37,537 nucleotides of DNA from contig JAKVCO010000031.1 in NCBI GenBank assembly GCA_022448245.1, forward strand, positions 1-37,537, read 5' to 3'. The position numbers and the translations under genes are program-made. Below the pieces are notes generated by a model. It was not told where the DNA came from, searched no databases, and saw nothing but the letters and a program-made list of their open reading frames with translations. Source of the DNA: Paracoccaceae bacterium (lineage in GTDB: Bacteria; Pseudomonadota; Alphaproteobacteria; Rhodobacterales; Rhodobacteraceae). Positions 16,516-25,014 of this stretch are shown here, piece after piece (position 1 is the stretch's first letter; each line of letters begins with the position of its first letter).

Positions 16516-17851
16516 CTCTTGCAGCCTTGATGTAGATCATTGGGTTCACCGGTTTGCCCCCGACACGCACCTCGTAGTGCAGGTGTGGCCCGGTCGAACG
16601 ACCGGAATTGCCAAGGTCACCGATATGCTGTCCGCGGCTCACGCGTTCACCGACGCTCACCCGAATCTTCGATAGGTGCGCATACCGCGTTTCGATGCCG
16701 AATTCATGCTGAATTTTGATCAAACGCCCGTAACCGGAGGACCAGCCCGCGCTGACAACGACACCATCAGCCGTGGCTTTTATGTCCGTGCCAATAGGAC
16801 CCGCCCAGTCGTGACCGTTGTGCATACGGCCCCAACGAGGCCCAAAGCCCGAGGTGGAGCGCACCTGTCCAAGGTTCACAGGCAGTGAGAAGGGCGCCTT
16901 CTGAGCCGCGAGCCGATAAAGGTTCATGCGGTCGAGATTGTTGAGAATGCGGTTCGCGCGGGTCGTATCGACACTCGCGGCCGGGTTCTTGGTCGAGACA
17001 ATCATCGGCGTAAGCGGGCCACCTGTGCCCGAATAACCCCGGCGCACCTGCTCGAGTAAACGCTCTGTCGGCAAGCCTGCGGCCTGAAACATCTTGTCGA
17101 GAGGCTCCACCGAGATGGTCATCGCCTCTTCCAGACGGCGGAAGATTTGATCGTTGCGCGCTTCAAGGAGCTTGAGCTCCTCTTCCATCTGCGAAGCCAG
17201 CGCGAGCGCGAGGGCAGCGTCTGCCTCGGTCGTGTCCCGCTCAACAGCGGTGGTTTCGAGGGCCTCAGACATGAAGGCGAGGGTGCGTTCCACCTCTTCG
17301 GTACGCGCAGCTTCGGGCGCTGCCCCGCCGTTGGCGTCGAGTATTGCCGTAAGTTCAGTCAGCTCACCGCGAGCTTCGTCACGCTCCTCGGCTGTGCGGC
17401 GCAGCGTGGCCTGGACGACTTCGATCCCACGCTCAAGCTCCTTGCGGCGATCTTCGCTCGCCAAAAGCTCGGACTGCATCATGGAGATTTGTTCGAGGGC
17501 GGCGTTGAAGCGTTCTTGTGCGGCAGCGGCCTCTACGGCACGTGCATCGCGTTGGTCGGACAAGACGTTCAGACGATCTTCGTAGACGGCCTGTTCACGC
17601 TTGGCTTGTTCGCGGAAGTTACCGGCGCCGATGGAATCCATCAGCAAGATCGCGGTGGCAACGATCGCCCAAGCGACAATCGCCGTTGAACCGATCCATC
17701 CCATAAGCTGAGTGCCAGGCCCGAGGCGGACAAACCGCGTTTCGGTGTCTGTCCGAAGAAACAGGCGCTTCTCCGGTATTCGCCGTTCTAGCGCCACGTG
17801 CAATTTGTGCTTGAGCCTGCTGAGCAAGTTCTCTTTTCCCCACTGTCCCAT
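16505..17851 (-). CDS. M23 (LytM) family peptidoglycan endopeptidase with coiled coil
   Basis: A membrane-anchored murein endopeptidase or amidase activator. From the ATG at 17851 it has 448 residues: a basic cytoplasmic tail (1-47), a transmembrane helix (about 51-71), a long charged coiled coil (about 76-245), a linker, and a C-terminal LytM domain (about 335-442). The zinc and catalytic residues are intact: H344 and D348 in MHNGHDWAG, H392 in YAHLS, and HLH (H423, H425) in TGPHLHYEV. It is therefore likely an active hydrolase rather than an EnvC-type degenerate activator. An ATG at 17950 would add 33 residues that fit the family poorly. It heads the M23-bactofilin-MFS group, suggesting the cytoplasmic tail contacts the bactofilin polymer. 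Confidence 0.92.
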   Translation of the reverse strand: MGQWGKENLLSRLKHKLHVALERRIPEKRLFLRTDTETRFVRLGPGTQLMGWIGSTAIVAWAIVATAILLMDSIGAGNFREQAKREQAVYEDRLNVLSDQRDARAVEAAAAQERFNAALEQISMMQSELLASEDRRKELERGIEVVQATLRRTAEERDEARGELTELTAILDANGGAAPEAARTEEVERTLAFMSEALETTAVERDTTEADAALALALASQMEEELKLLEARNDQIFRRLEEAMTISVEPLDKMFQAAGLPTERLLEQVRRGYSGTGGPLTPMIVSTKNPAASVDTTRANRILNNLDRMNLYRLAAQKAPFSLPVNLGQVRSTSGFGPRWGRMHNGHDWAGPIGTDIKATADGVVVSAGWSSGYGRLIKIQHEFGIETRYAHLSKIRVSVGERVSRGQHIGDLGNSGRSTGPHLHYEVRVGGKPVNPMIYIKAARDVF

Positions 17852-17895
17852 CTGTCTCGGGCGGCCCCGCGCTCTTCCCCAGAGCACCGCCAGAG

Positions 17896-17987
17896 CCCCC
17901 AGCTCTTTAACGGCGCTGGGGGTGTCCTGCAATAAAGTCCCGCCAATCATGGCAAAACTTGGACAAAACCCCCGAAAAGTGGCGGGA
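17896..17987. repeat. Two inverted repeats in the bcp-M23 spacer
   Basis: CCCCCAGC (17896-17903) pairs with GCTGGGGG (17915-17922). TCCCGCCA (17938-17945) pairs with TGGCGGGA (17980-17987). Read on the minus strand, downstream of bcp, the second repeat ends in TGGCGGGACTTTATT and could be a weak bcp terminator, though its 34-nt loop is large and contains a smaller competing GCCA/TGGC hairpin. No gene is seen in the 160-bp spacer. Confidence 0.4.
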
Positions 17988-18011
17988 ATTTGCCGACGGT
18001 TCAGGGCCGAT

Positions 18012-18473
18012 TCAAAGCCCGCGCGTGGCCTCGAGCACGGCGTCTGAATGGCCGGGCACTTTTACCTTGCGCCAGATCTGAGCGATCTTGCCGTCGGCAC
18101 TGATCAGATATGTGGCGCGTTCGATGCCCATGTAGGTCTTTCCATACATGCTTTTCTCGACCCAGGTGCCGTAGCGCTCGCAGACGTCGCCTTCCTCGTC
18201 ACTGACGAGAGCGACCTTCAGATCATGCTTGGCAATGAACTTGTCGTGCTTCTTCACCGGGTCCTTCGAGACGCCGATGATCACGGTATCGGCTGCGTCG
18301 AAATCGTCCACCGCACCAGAGAACGCGATCGCTTCCTTGGTGCAGCCAGGCGTGTCATCTTTGGGATAGAAGTAAAGAACGACCTTTTTGGGGACGAGCG
18401 AAGACAAGGTAACCTCGCCGCCACCGTCGCGGGGCAGGGTGAAATCAGGGGCAGTGTCGCCGATGGAAAGCAT
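18012..18473 (-). CDS. bcp: Thiol peroxidase, Bcp/PrxQ-type peroxiredoxin
   Basis: A 153-residue cytosolic peroxiredoxin that reduces hydrogen and organic peroxides with thioredoxin. The peroxidatic cysteine is C44 in YPKDDTPGCTKEA. The resolving cysteine five residues later that E. coli Bcp has is missing (position 49 is Ala). The only other cysteine is C98 in EEGDVCERYGTW, so it acts either as a 1-Cys enzyme or through C98. The ATG has GGAGG 7 nt upstream. It is divergent from the AsmA-like gene. Confidence 0.95.
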   Translation of the reverse strand: MLSIGDTAPDFTLPRDGGGEVTLSSLVPKKVVLYFYPKDDTPGCTKEAIAFSGAVDDFDAADTVIIGVSKDPVKKHDKFIAKHDLKVALVSDEEGDVCERYGTWVEKSMYGKTYMGIERATYLISADGKIAQIWRKVKVPGHSDAVLEATRGL

Positions 18474-18536
18474 GGGTGTCCTCCGTGAGTGTTTAAGAAG
18501 GTTCTAGGCGCGTTGCGCGGGAGTTAAAGGGCAGGC

Positions 18537-21500
18537 ATGACCGAGACTGAGCGGCAAGCACGGCACAGGTGGCCTTTTGTGCTGACCATCGTGGTCTTGG
18601 TGCTGTGCTTGGGTGTCGTTGCGGTGCTGACCCGGTTGCAGGCTCGGCCCATCAATGCAGGCGGGTGGATCACCCGCCAAGTGCAGGCGCAGGTCGAAAG
18701 CGTGGTGCCAGAGGCGCGGCTCAGTTTTCGCACGATCCGTGTCGGCATGGACCCCGACTATCACCCTCAGATTTATCTCGATGATGTGTCGCTGATCCGC
18801 ACCGATGGACGCCCCTTGGCGCAAGTGCGCGCCGTTCAGGGCGATCTGGCGATTGGATCGCTCTTGCGCGGTGACGTGCAGCTGAGGCGTGTTGATTTGT
18901 CTGGGGCGGTGCTCAAATCCGAACGGCGCGCGGATGGAAGCTTCAATCTCTCATTCGGCGATGGCGATGGCGACGGCGCGGCGGAGGCTGAAGCCCAGGT
19001 GCCCGGCATTCGGGAACCGGGGGCGTTGATCGGGTTGATCGACGCCATCTTTGAGCGCCCTGCACTGGCCAAGCTCTCCGAAATCGGCGCCGAGGGGATC
19101 ACCGTAAACTACTCGGACGCTGTTTCCGGGCGAGCGTGGACGGGCGATGGCGGCCAACTTCGTTTCTTCCGTGAGGGGGAGGGGCTGCTGCTTACGGCAG
19201 AGGCCGCGCTCCTGACCGGGCGGCAGGAGCTTGCGACCCTGTCCGCCACCTTGAGCCGGGAGGCGGTGGGCGCGGCGACGTTCTCGATTGTTCTCGAGGA
19301 TGCTGCCGCGCAAGACATTGCGAGCCAGGCGCCCGCGCTTGCGTGGTTGTCGGTGATTGATGCGTCGGTGTCCGGCGCGCTCAAGATCGATATCGAAGAC
19401 GGCAAAGCGGGCACGCTTCAAGGATCGCTCGAGCTGGGCGAGGGCGCGCTCAGACCCAATAGCTCCACACGGCCCATTCCGTTCTCGGAGGCGCGCATCG
19501 CTCTGAACTACGCACCCGAAGCGCAGAGGTTGACGTTCGAGGATTTCAGCCTCGATAGCGCTTGGGGCCGTGCGACGGCCCAAGGCACGGCGCAGTTGGG
19601 GGACATGCAGGGCGTGCTCCCAGGTGAAATCGTGGGCCAGTTCCAGGTCACCGACATCGCCGCTAACCCCGGCGGCCTCTATGACACCGAACGCTTTCTG
19701 GAGCAGGTCGCCCTAGATTTCCGCCTCCGGCTGGACCCGTTCACGCTCGATATCGGGCAGGCGGTCGTCCTCGATGGAGAAACGACGGCGCTGGCATCCG
19801 GCCGCATCAAAGCAAAGCGGGACGGGTGGCAAACCCGAATGGATCTGAGCTTCAACACGGTGGAGATCGACCGCGCGATGGAGCTTTGGCCTGTATCGGT
19901 GCGCCCAGGCATGCGTCGATGGTTTGCCAACAATATTGAGGCCGGCACCGCCACCGATTCCAGATGGGCGTTGCGAAGTGAGCCGAATGCCAAGACCTCG
20001 CTTTCGTTCACGAACCACTTTCACGACGCGGATGTGCGCGTTATGCGAACCCTGCCGCCGGTCACGGGCGCGCGCGGGTCAGTGGAACTCGTGGGCGACC
20101 GTTTGACGGTGATCGTCGAGGAAGGCGCGATGCGCGCGCCCCAGGGCGGGAGCCTCGATGCCACGGGGACACTCTTTCAGATTACCAACACGCGTGAAAA
20201 GCCTGCGCCTGCCTTGGTCACCATCGCCGCTGAGGGCACGATCACGGCGCTCCTATCGACGCTGGATCTTGAGCCCTTTGAGTTCATGACAAAGGCCGGG
20301 ATGCCGGTGACGCTGGCAGATGGCCGCGCGAAGGTGCTGGGTACGTTGGGTTTTCCGCTGAAACCCAAGATTCGCGGTTCGGATGTCGCCATCGACATGG
20401 GCGCAGCCCTCGCCAATGTCCGCTCTGAAACGTTGGTGACAAACAAGACGCTAAGCCTGCCGAGGGCGCAGGTCCGTGTGAGCAATGATGGGCTCAGCAT
20501 CGCTGGGCGCGGGGCGCTTGGGCGCGTGGGCATCAACGGTGTGTGGGAGCAGCCGCTCGGCCAGGGCCCCGCCGCCTCCGAATTCCAAGGCGAGATAGAG
20601 CTATCTCCTGCCGCACTCGACGAATTTCAGATTGCCCTGCCGCCCGGGTCAGTTTCCGGAGAAGGGGTCGGTGATCTGACGCTGACCTTCCCCCGTGGGG
20701 CGCCGCCGGAGTTCACGGTCGCCACCGATTTGCGCGGGCTGCGCGTGGCGGTGCCGCCTGTGGGCTGGGTGAAGCCCCCCTCGCAAAGCGGCGCCTTCAG
20801 CATTTCGGGCAGGCTCGGAGAGACGCCTGAGATTGACCGGATCAGCTTGGCAAGCCCCGGCCTTGAGGCTACGGGGCGTGTGGTGCTGGGCAGCGGTGGC
20901 GGCTTTGACAGGCTCGAGCTCGATGATCTGAATGTCGGGAACTGGCTGACGGGTGCCCTTACGCTGCGCAATCGCGGGGCTGGTGTGCCGCCCGAGGTGA
21001 ACCTGCGCAACGCATCCATCGATTTGCGCGCCGCGACCTTTGCGGGCGGTGCCACCGGGGGCGGGGAAAGTGCCCCGTTGAACCTCGCGCTCGATCGCTT
21101 GGTGATCACCAGTGACATCGTGCTCACCGATGTGCGTGCAGAGCTTGAGACCACAGGAGGCCTCTCTGGCCGATTCCAGGCCCGCATGGGCCCAGATGGC
21201 ACGGCACTTAATGGTCGCCTGACACGATCGCTCAATGGCTCTATGATCACGGTGCAGTCAGATGATGGCGGCGGTCTGATCCGGGATGCTGGCATCTTCC
21301 GGCAGGTACAGGGGGGGCAGTTGTCGTTGACGCTGATCCCGCAACCGGGCGAGGGCGTCTATGATGGCGAAGTGGCCCTTGAGGACATTCGCGTCACCAA
21401 CGCGCCTGCGATGGCAGAGCTTCTCTCGGCGGTCTCGGTCGTTGGTCTGCTGGAGCAACTCAACGGAGGCGGCATCGTTTTCAGTGATGCGCAGGGCCGG

Positions 21501-21812
21501 TTCCGCGTTACGCCCGAACAAATCATAATCACGCAATCGAGTGCCGTGGGCGCCTCGCTGGGCATCTCGCTCGACGGGATCTTCAACACGCAGTCACGCG
21601 ACATGGCGTTCCAAGGCGTCGTTTCCCCAATCTATCTGGTCAACGGCCTCGGATCCTTCCTGACGCGGCGGGGGGAAGGGCTGATCGGCTTCAATTTCAC
21701 GCTCGATGGGGCCGCCGACCAGCCGCAAGTGTCAGTAAACCCACTCTCGGCCTTGACGCCGGGCCTCTTCCGAGAAATTTTCCGCCGTCCGCCCCCTCAG
21801 GTGAGCCAGTAA
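18537..21812 (+). CDS. AsmA/YhdP-like protein (DUF3971 and AsmA-like C-terminal region)
   Basis: A 1091-residue envelope protein anchored by one N-terminal transmembrane helix (about 13-31), the rest predicted periplasmic. The N-terminal part ([20 protein letters not shown], then [20 protein letters not shown]) and the C-terminal [24 protein letters not shown] ending are typical of the AsmA-like group with DUF3971. Between them are many short beta-strand repeats expected for a bridge-like lipid transport groove. In E. coli YhdP and relatives move phospholipids between membranes; this role is inferred from family membership. The start has AAAGGG just upstream. queA follows 2 bp after the stop, so the two are probably co-transcribed. 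Confidence 0.85.
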   Translation: MTETERQARHRWPFVLTIVVLVLCLGVVAVLTRLQARPINAGGWITRQVQAQVESVVPEARLSFRTIRVGMDPDYHPQIYLDDVSLIRTDGRPLAQVRAVQGDLAIGSLLRGDVQLRRVDLSGAVLKSERRADGSFNLSFGDGDGDGAAEAEAQVPGIREPGALIGLIDAIFERPALAKLSEIGAEGITVNYSDAVSGRAWTGDGGQLRFFREGEGLLLTAEAALLTGRQELATLSATLSREAVGAATFSIVLEDAAAQDIASQAPALAWLSVIDASVSGALKIDIEDGKAGTLQGSLELGEGALRPNSSTRPIPFSEARIALNYAPEAQRLTFEDFSLDSAWGRATAQGTAQLGDMQGVLPGEIVGQFQVTDIAANPGGLYDTERFLEQVALDFRLRLDPFTLDIGQAVVLDGETTALASGRIKAKRDGWQTRMDLSFNTVEIDRAMELWPVSVRPGMRRWFANNIEAGTATDSRWALRSEPNAKTSLSFTNHFHDADVRVMRTLPPVTGARGSVELVGDRLTVIVEEGAMRAPQGGSLDATGTLFQITNTREKPAPALVTIAAEGTITALLSTLDLEPFEFMTKAGMPVTLADGRAKVLGTLGFPLKPKIRGSDVAIDMGAALANVRSETLVTNKTLSLPRAQVRVSNDGLSIAGRGALGRVGINGVWEQPLGQGPAASEFQGEIELSPAALDEFQIALPPGSVSGEGVGDLTLTFPRGAPPEFTVATDLRGLRVAVPPVGWVKPPSQSGAFSISGRLGETPEIDRISLASPGLEATGRVVLGSGGGFDRLELDDLNVGNWLTGALTLRNRGAGVPPEVNLRNASIDLRAATFAGGATGGGESAPLNLALDRLVITSDIVLTDVRAELETTGGLSGRFQARMGPDGTALNGRLTRSLNGSMITVQSDDGGGLIRDAGIFRQVQGGQLSLTLIPQPGEGVYDGEVALEDIRVTNAPAMAELLSAVSVVGLLEQLNGGGIVFSDAQGRFRVTPEQIIITQSSAVGASLGISLDGIFNTQSRDMAFQGVVSPIYLVNGLGSFLTRRGEGLIGFNFTLDGAADQPQVSVNPLSALTPGLFREIFRRPPPQVSQ

Positions 21813-21814
21813 GC

Positions 21815-22861
21815 GTGAAACTTTCCGATTTTGACTTCGATCTTCCCGAGACGCTGATTGCGACGCGGCCTGAAAAGCCGCGATCTTCGGCCCGTCTTCT
21901 TGTCTCGACCGCAGCGGGTATCCGCGATGCGGTGGTCCGTGACCTCGCGGATCATCTGCGTCCGGGTGACAGGTTGGTCTTCAACAACACCAAAGTGATT
22001 CCGGCGCGGCTCTTCGGCGCGCGCCACCGCGACAGCGCGCAGGGGCCCGTTTCCTCCAAAATCGAGGTCACGCTTCTCGCACCGCTCGTGGGCGGGCAGT
22101 GGGAGGCGTTGATCAAACCGCTCCGCAAAGTGGCCGAGGGGGAGGAGATCGCCTTCTCCGACGCCCTCAAAGCGCGGCTTGTATCGAAGTCGGAGGGGCA
22201 GGCCGTGCTCGACTTCACGCTCACAGGCGATGATTTCGACGCGGCCCTGGCGGAGGCCGGGCATATGCCGCTCCCTCCCTATATCGCTGCCAAGCGTCCC
22301 GCAGACGCGCAAGACCACGACGACTACCAGCCCATCTTTGCAGAGCGCAAAGGGGCGGTCGCGGCGCCGACTGCGTCGCTGCATTTCGACGATGGGGTCA
22401 TGGCATCGCTCCACCGCCGTGGGGTGGAGCATTCCTTCGTGACGCTCCATGTGGGCGCGGGCACGTTCTTGCCGGTGAAGGTCGATGATATCTCGGATCA
22501 CAAGATGCACGCCGAATGGGGTGAAGTGACCGAAGAGGCCGCTGCCGAGATCGCGCAGACCAAGGCCATGGGCGGGCGCGTGATCCCCGTGGGGACGACC
22601 GCCTTGCGCCTGCTGGAGACCGCAGGGCGAGGGGGCGAGATCGCGCCTTGGGTCGGTGAAACCGATATCTTCATCACCCCGGGATTTAAGTTCCGCGTGG
22701 CTGATGCGTTGATGACAAATTTCCATTTGCCCAAGAGCACGTTGATGATGCTTGTCAGCGCGCTCACCGGAAAAGACCGCATCGACGCAGTTTACGCCCA
22801 CGCCATTGCGCAGAAGTACCGTTTTTTCAGCTATGGCGACGCATCACTGCTGTGGCCGTGA
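21815..22861 (+). CDS. queA: S-adenosylmethionine:tRNA ribosyltransferase-isomerase
   Basis: QueA transfers the ribose of S-adenosylmethionine to preQ1 in tRNA to form epoxyqueuosine, the penultimate queuosine step. The 348-residue protein begins [19 protein letters not shown] and has [16 protein letters not shown] (the family's FNDTRV motif with two conservative changes), [24 protein letters not shown] and [16 protein letters not shown] near the C-terminus. The start is a GTG at 21815 with AGGTGAG about 9 nt upstream, inside the end of the preceding gene. The tgt gene that often sits beside queA is not next to it here. Confidence 0.97.
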   Translation: MKLSDFDFDLPETLIATRPEKPRSSARLLVSTAAGIRDAVVRDLADHLRPGDRLVFNNTKVIPARLFGARHRDSAQGPVSSKIEVTLLAPLVGGQWEALIKPLRKVAEGEEIAFSDALKARLVSKSEGQAVLDFTLTGDDFDAALAEAGHMPLPPYIAAKRPADAQDHDDYQPIFAERKGAVAAPTASLHFDDGVMASLHRRGVEHSFVTLHVGAGTFLPVKVDDISDHKMHAEWGEVTEEAAAEIAQTKAMGGRVIPVGTTALRLLETAGRGGEIAPWVGETDIFITPGFKFRVADALMTNFHLPKSTLMMLVSALTGKDRIDAVYAHAIAQKYRFFSYGDASLLWP

Positions 22862-22985
22862 GCAAAGCGGGCTCTCAGCCGCTTGACCCAACGTAAGAAA
22901 ACGACATCGCTGGTCGTGGATGTGTGGACGCGGCGCTGAATCAGGCGTAGCGGCGAATTAGGACATCTATGAAAGGACCTGCGAC

Positions 22986-24275
22986 ATGGGTGGCGTGATT
23001 GCGAGCGCATGGGCGCTTTTGCTCGGCATGGGTCTCTTGATGATGGGCAACGGTCTGCAAGGCACGTTGCTTGGTGTGCGCGGTGACCTTGAGGGGTTCA
23101 GCACGCTCGAGATGTCGATTGTGATGTCGGCTTACTTTGCGGGCTTCCTCGGCGGATCGCGCGCGACGCCGGAACTCATTCGCCGCGTGGGCCACGTGCG
23201 GGTCTTTGCGGCGCTGGGATCTACGATCTCGGCGATCCTGATCCTTTATCCGGTGCTCACCGATCCGATCTCGTGGACTTTTGGCCGCGCGATCATCGGG
23301 TTCTGCTTCTCAGGCGTGTATGTCACGGCTGAAAGCTGGCTCAACAACGCCACCACGAAGGAGAACCGCGGCCAGGCGCTGTCGCTCTACATGATTGTTC
23401 AGATGGGCGGCATTGTTGCCGCGCAGGGCATCGTGGGCTTCGGTGACCCCTCAGGCTATGTCCTCTTCATCATCCCGTCGGTTCTGATCAGCCTCGCCTT
23501 TGCGCCGATCTTGCTCAGCATTGCGCCGACACCTGCGTTTGAAAGCACCAAGCCCATGACACTGCGCCAACTGGTGCAGACCTCACCGCTTGGATCTGTG
23601 GGCATGTTCCTGTTGGGCGGCGTCTTTGCTGCAAACTTTGGTATGTCGTCGGTCTTTGGCACGCTGGCCGGGCTGACGGTTCAGCAGATCTCGATCTTTG
23701 TGGCGACGATCTATGTGGGCGCGCTGGTGCTGCAATTCCCGATCGGTTGGCTGTCAGACCGCATGGACCGCCGTCGCCTGATCCTCATCTGCGCGGCACT
23801 GGGCGGGGCTGCATCGCTTGCCGCCTTCGTGCTGCCACTGAGCTTTCCGGTCATCTTGGTGGCAGGCTTCTTGATCGGCGGTACGTCGAACCCTCTCTAT
23901 TCGCTCCTCGTGGCCTACACGAACGACTTCCTCGAATATGAGGATATGGCCTCGGCGTCGGGCGGCCTGATCTTCCTCAACGGGCTTGGGGCGATTGCGG
24001 GCCCGCTTATCACCGGTTGGGCCATGGGCGCTATTGGACCGAACGGCTATTTTGCATTCATCGCCATTCTCATGCTCGGCACGGCCTTTTACGCGCTCTA
24101 TCGGATGACGCGCCGTGCCTCGCTATACGCGGAGGAGGACTACGAGGCAGTCTCCTACGCCCCGATTACACCGGTGAGCTCGCCCGTGTCGTTCGAGGCC
24201 GCGCAGGAGTATTATGCTGAGGCCACCGAAGAGACCGCGACCGAGGGCGAAGACGCACCTGAGGGCACGGCTTGA
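22986..24275 (+). CDS. MFS transporter, 12-helix, acidic C-terminal tail
   Basis: A 429-residue major facilitator protein with about 12 hydrophobic segments. It resembles the YcaD-like branch: GNGLQGTLLGVR in helix 1, RATPELIRRVGHVRVFAALG in loop 2-3, FCFSGVYVTAESWLNN, and motif-A-like GWLSDRMDRRRL in loop 8-9. The last 50 residues are a hydrophilic, Glu/Thr-rich cytoplasmic tail (EATEETATEGEDAPEG). Substrate is unknown. AAAGGA lies 8-9 nt before the ATG. It is separated from queA by 124 bp in which I see no gene. Confidence 0.88.
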   Translation: MGGVIASAWALLLGMGLLMMGNGLQGTLLGVRGDLEGFSTLEMSIVMSAYFAGFLGGSRATPELIRRVGHVRVFAALGSTISAILILYPVLTDPISWTFGRAIIGFCFSGVYVTAESWLNNATTKENRGQALSLYMIVQMGGIVAAQGIVGFGDPSGYVLFIIPSVLISLAFAPILLSIAPTPAFESTKPMTLRQLVQTSPLGSVGMFLLGGVFAANFGMSSVFGTLAGLTVQQISIFVATIYVGALVLQFPIGWLSDRMDRRRLILICAALGGAASLAAFVLPLSFPVILVAGFLIGGTSNPLYSLLVAYTNDFLEYEDMASASGGLIFLNGLGAIAGPLITGWAMGAIGPNGYFAFIAILMLGTAFYALYRMTRRASLYAEEDYEAVSYAPITPVSSPVSFEAAQEYYAEATEETATEGEDAPEGTA

Positions 24276-24277
24276 GC

Positions 24278-24306
24278 TTGACATTGGAGTGCCGCGTCCC
24301 TGTCAT
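24278..24306 (+). promoter_or_regulatory. Possible promoter for a leaderless DUF924 transcript
   Basis: A perfect -35 TTGACA (24278-24283) just after the MFS stop codon is followed, after 17 bp, by a -10-like TGTCAT (24301-24306). Transcription would start at or beside the DUF924 ATG (24313), and no Shine-Dalgarno is visible there. The -10 is weak, so this is tentative. Confidence 0.35.
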
Positions 24307-24312
24307 GCGCGC

Positions 24313-24912
24313 ATGAAAAAGCACAGCCTGCCCTTTGAAGTCACACCCGAAGATGTCCTTGCCTATTGGCTGGACGAACTGGGCCCTGCCGATTGGTATC
24401 GCGGGGGGGAGGAGCTCGACGAGGACGTCCGCGACCGGTTCGAGCGTGCGTGGCGTGGCGCCATGGAGGGCGAGCGTGGCCTTTGGCTGACGTATCCCTC
24501 TGGCTCCTTGGCCTACATCCTGCTCATGGATCAGTTCCCGCGGAACATGTTCCGCAACACCGGCCAGGCCTTTGCGTCTGACCCGCACGCCTTGGCGGCA
24601 GCGAAAGCGGCCATCAAGAAGGGCTGGGACATGAAGATCGACGAACCGGCCCGTCAGTTCTTTTACATGCCGCTGATGCACGCAGAGAACCTGAGCCACC
24701 AAGACCGGGCTGTGCGCCTTTTTGCGACACGGATGCCCGAGAGCGGGGCGCTGAACTTGCCCCACGCCAAAGCGCATCGCGAGATCATTCGCCGCTACGG
24801 CCGTTTCCCGACCCGCAACGAAGCGCTGGGCCGCCGGATGACAGGGCCAGAGCGTGAGTACATCGATCTTGGCGGCTACGGCGCTGTCCTGCGCGAGATC
24901 CAAGGCAGCTAA
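24313..24912 (+). CDS. DUF924 family protein
   Basis: A soluble 199-residue all-alpha protein of the DUF924 (YbbK/TPR-like) family, whose biochemical role is not known. Characteristic motifs are VLAYWLDELGPADWYR (15-30), LLMDQFPRNMFR (70-81), FFYMPLMHAENL (116-127) and the HREIIRRYGRFPTRNEALGR segment (155-174). An upstream extension to 24214 would overlap the MFS gene by over 60 bp and encodes a low-complexity basic stretch, so the ATG at 24313 is preferred even though it lacks a ribosome site. Its neighbours give no clear functional hint. Confidence 0.88.
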   Translation: MKKHSLPFEVTPEDVLAYWLDELGPADWYRGGEELDEDVRDRFERAWRGAMEGERGLWLTYPSGSLAYILLMDQFPRNMFRNTGQAFASDPHALAAAKAAIKKGWDMKIDEPARQFFYMPLMHAENLSHQDRAVRLFATRMPESGALNLPHAKAHREIIRRYGRFPTRNEALGRRMTGPEREYIDLGGYGAVLREIQGS

Positions 24913-24918
24913 ATCCTC

Positions 24919-24970
24919 CCATGCACCTGGGGCATGGCAGGTGTGCGCCTGTGCCACTGGCCTGCCATGC
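24919..24970. repeat. Nested, mutually exclusive inverted repeats upstream of lpdA
   Basis: GCATGGCAGG (24932-24941) is perfectly complementary to CCTGCCATGC (24961-24970), giving a 10-bp stem with a 19-nt loop. The first six bases of that left arm can instead pair with CCATGC (24919-24924). CACCTG (24924-24929) can also pair with CAGGTG (24938-24943). The alternatives share bases, so only one can form at a time, as in attenuators. Confidence 0.6.
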
Positions 24971-24975
24971 AAAAA

Positions 24976-24995
24976 TTTGTTTAACGTTAAACAAA
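24976..24995. promoter_or_regulatory. Perfect 20-bp palindrome, probable operator of lpdA
   Basis: TTTGTTTAACGTTAAACAAA is identical to its own reverse complement over all 20 bases. It ends 19 bp before the lpdA ATG, between the inverted repeats and the ribosome site AAGGGAAGAG. Its length and symmetry are those of a dimeric regulator site (TetR, GntR, LacI or MarR type). Which regulator binds is unknown. Confidence 0.65.
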
Positions 24996-25014
24996 CTGAC
25001 GCAAGGGAAGAGAT

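Noticed and set aside
22969..22998. A 9-codon frame (ATGAAAGGACC...) overlapping the start of the MFS gene at 22986
   Set aside because: It contains the ribosome site of the real gene and is too short to judge; probably coincidental.
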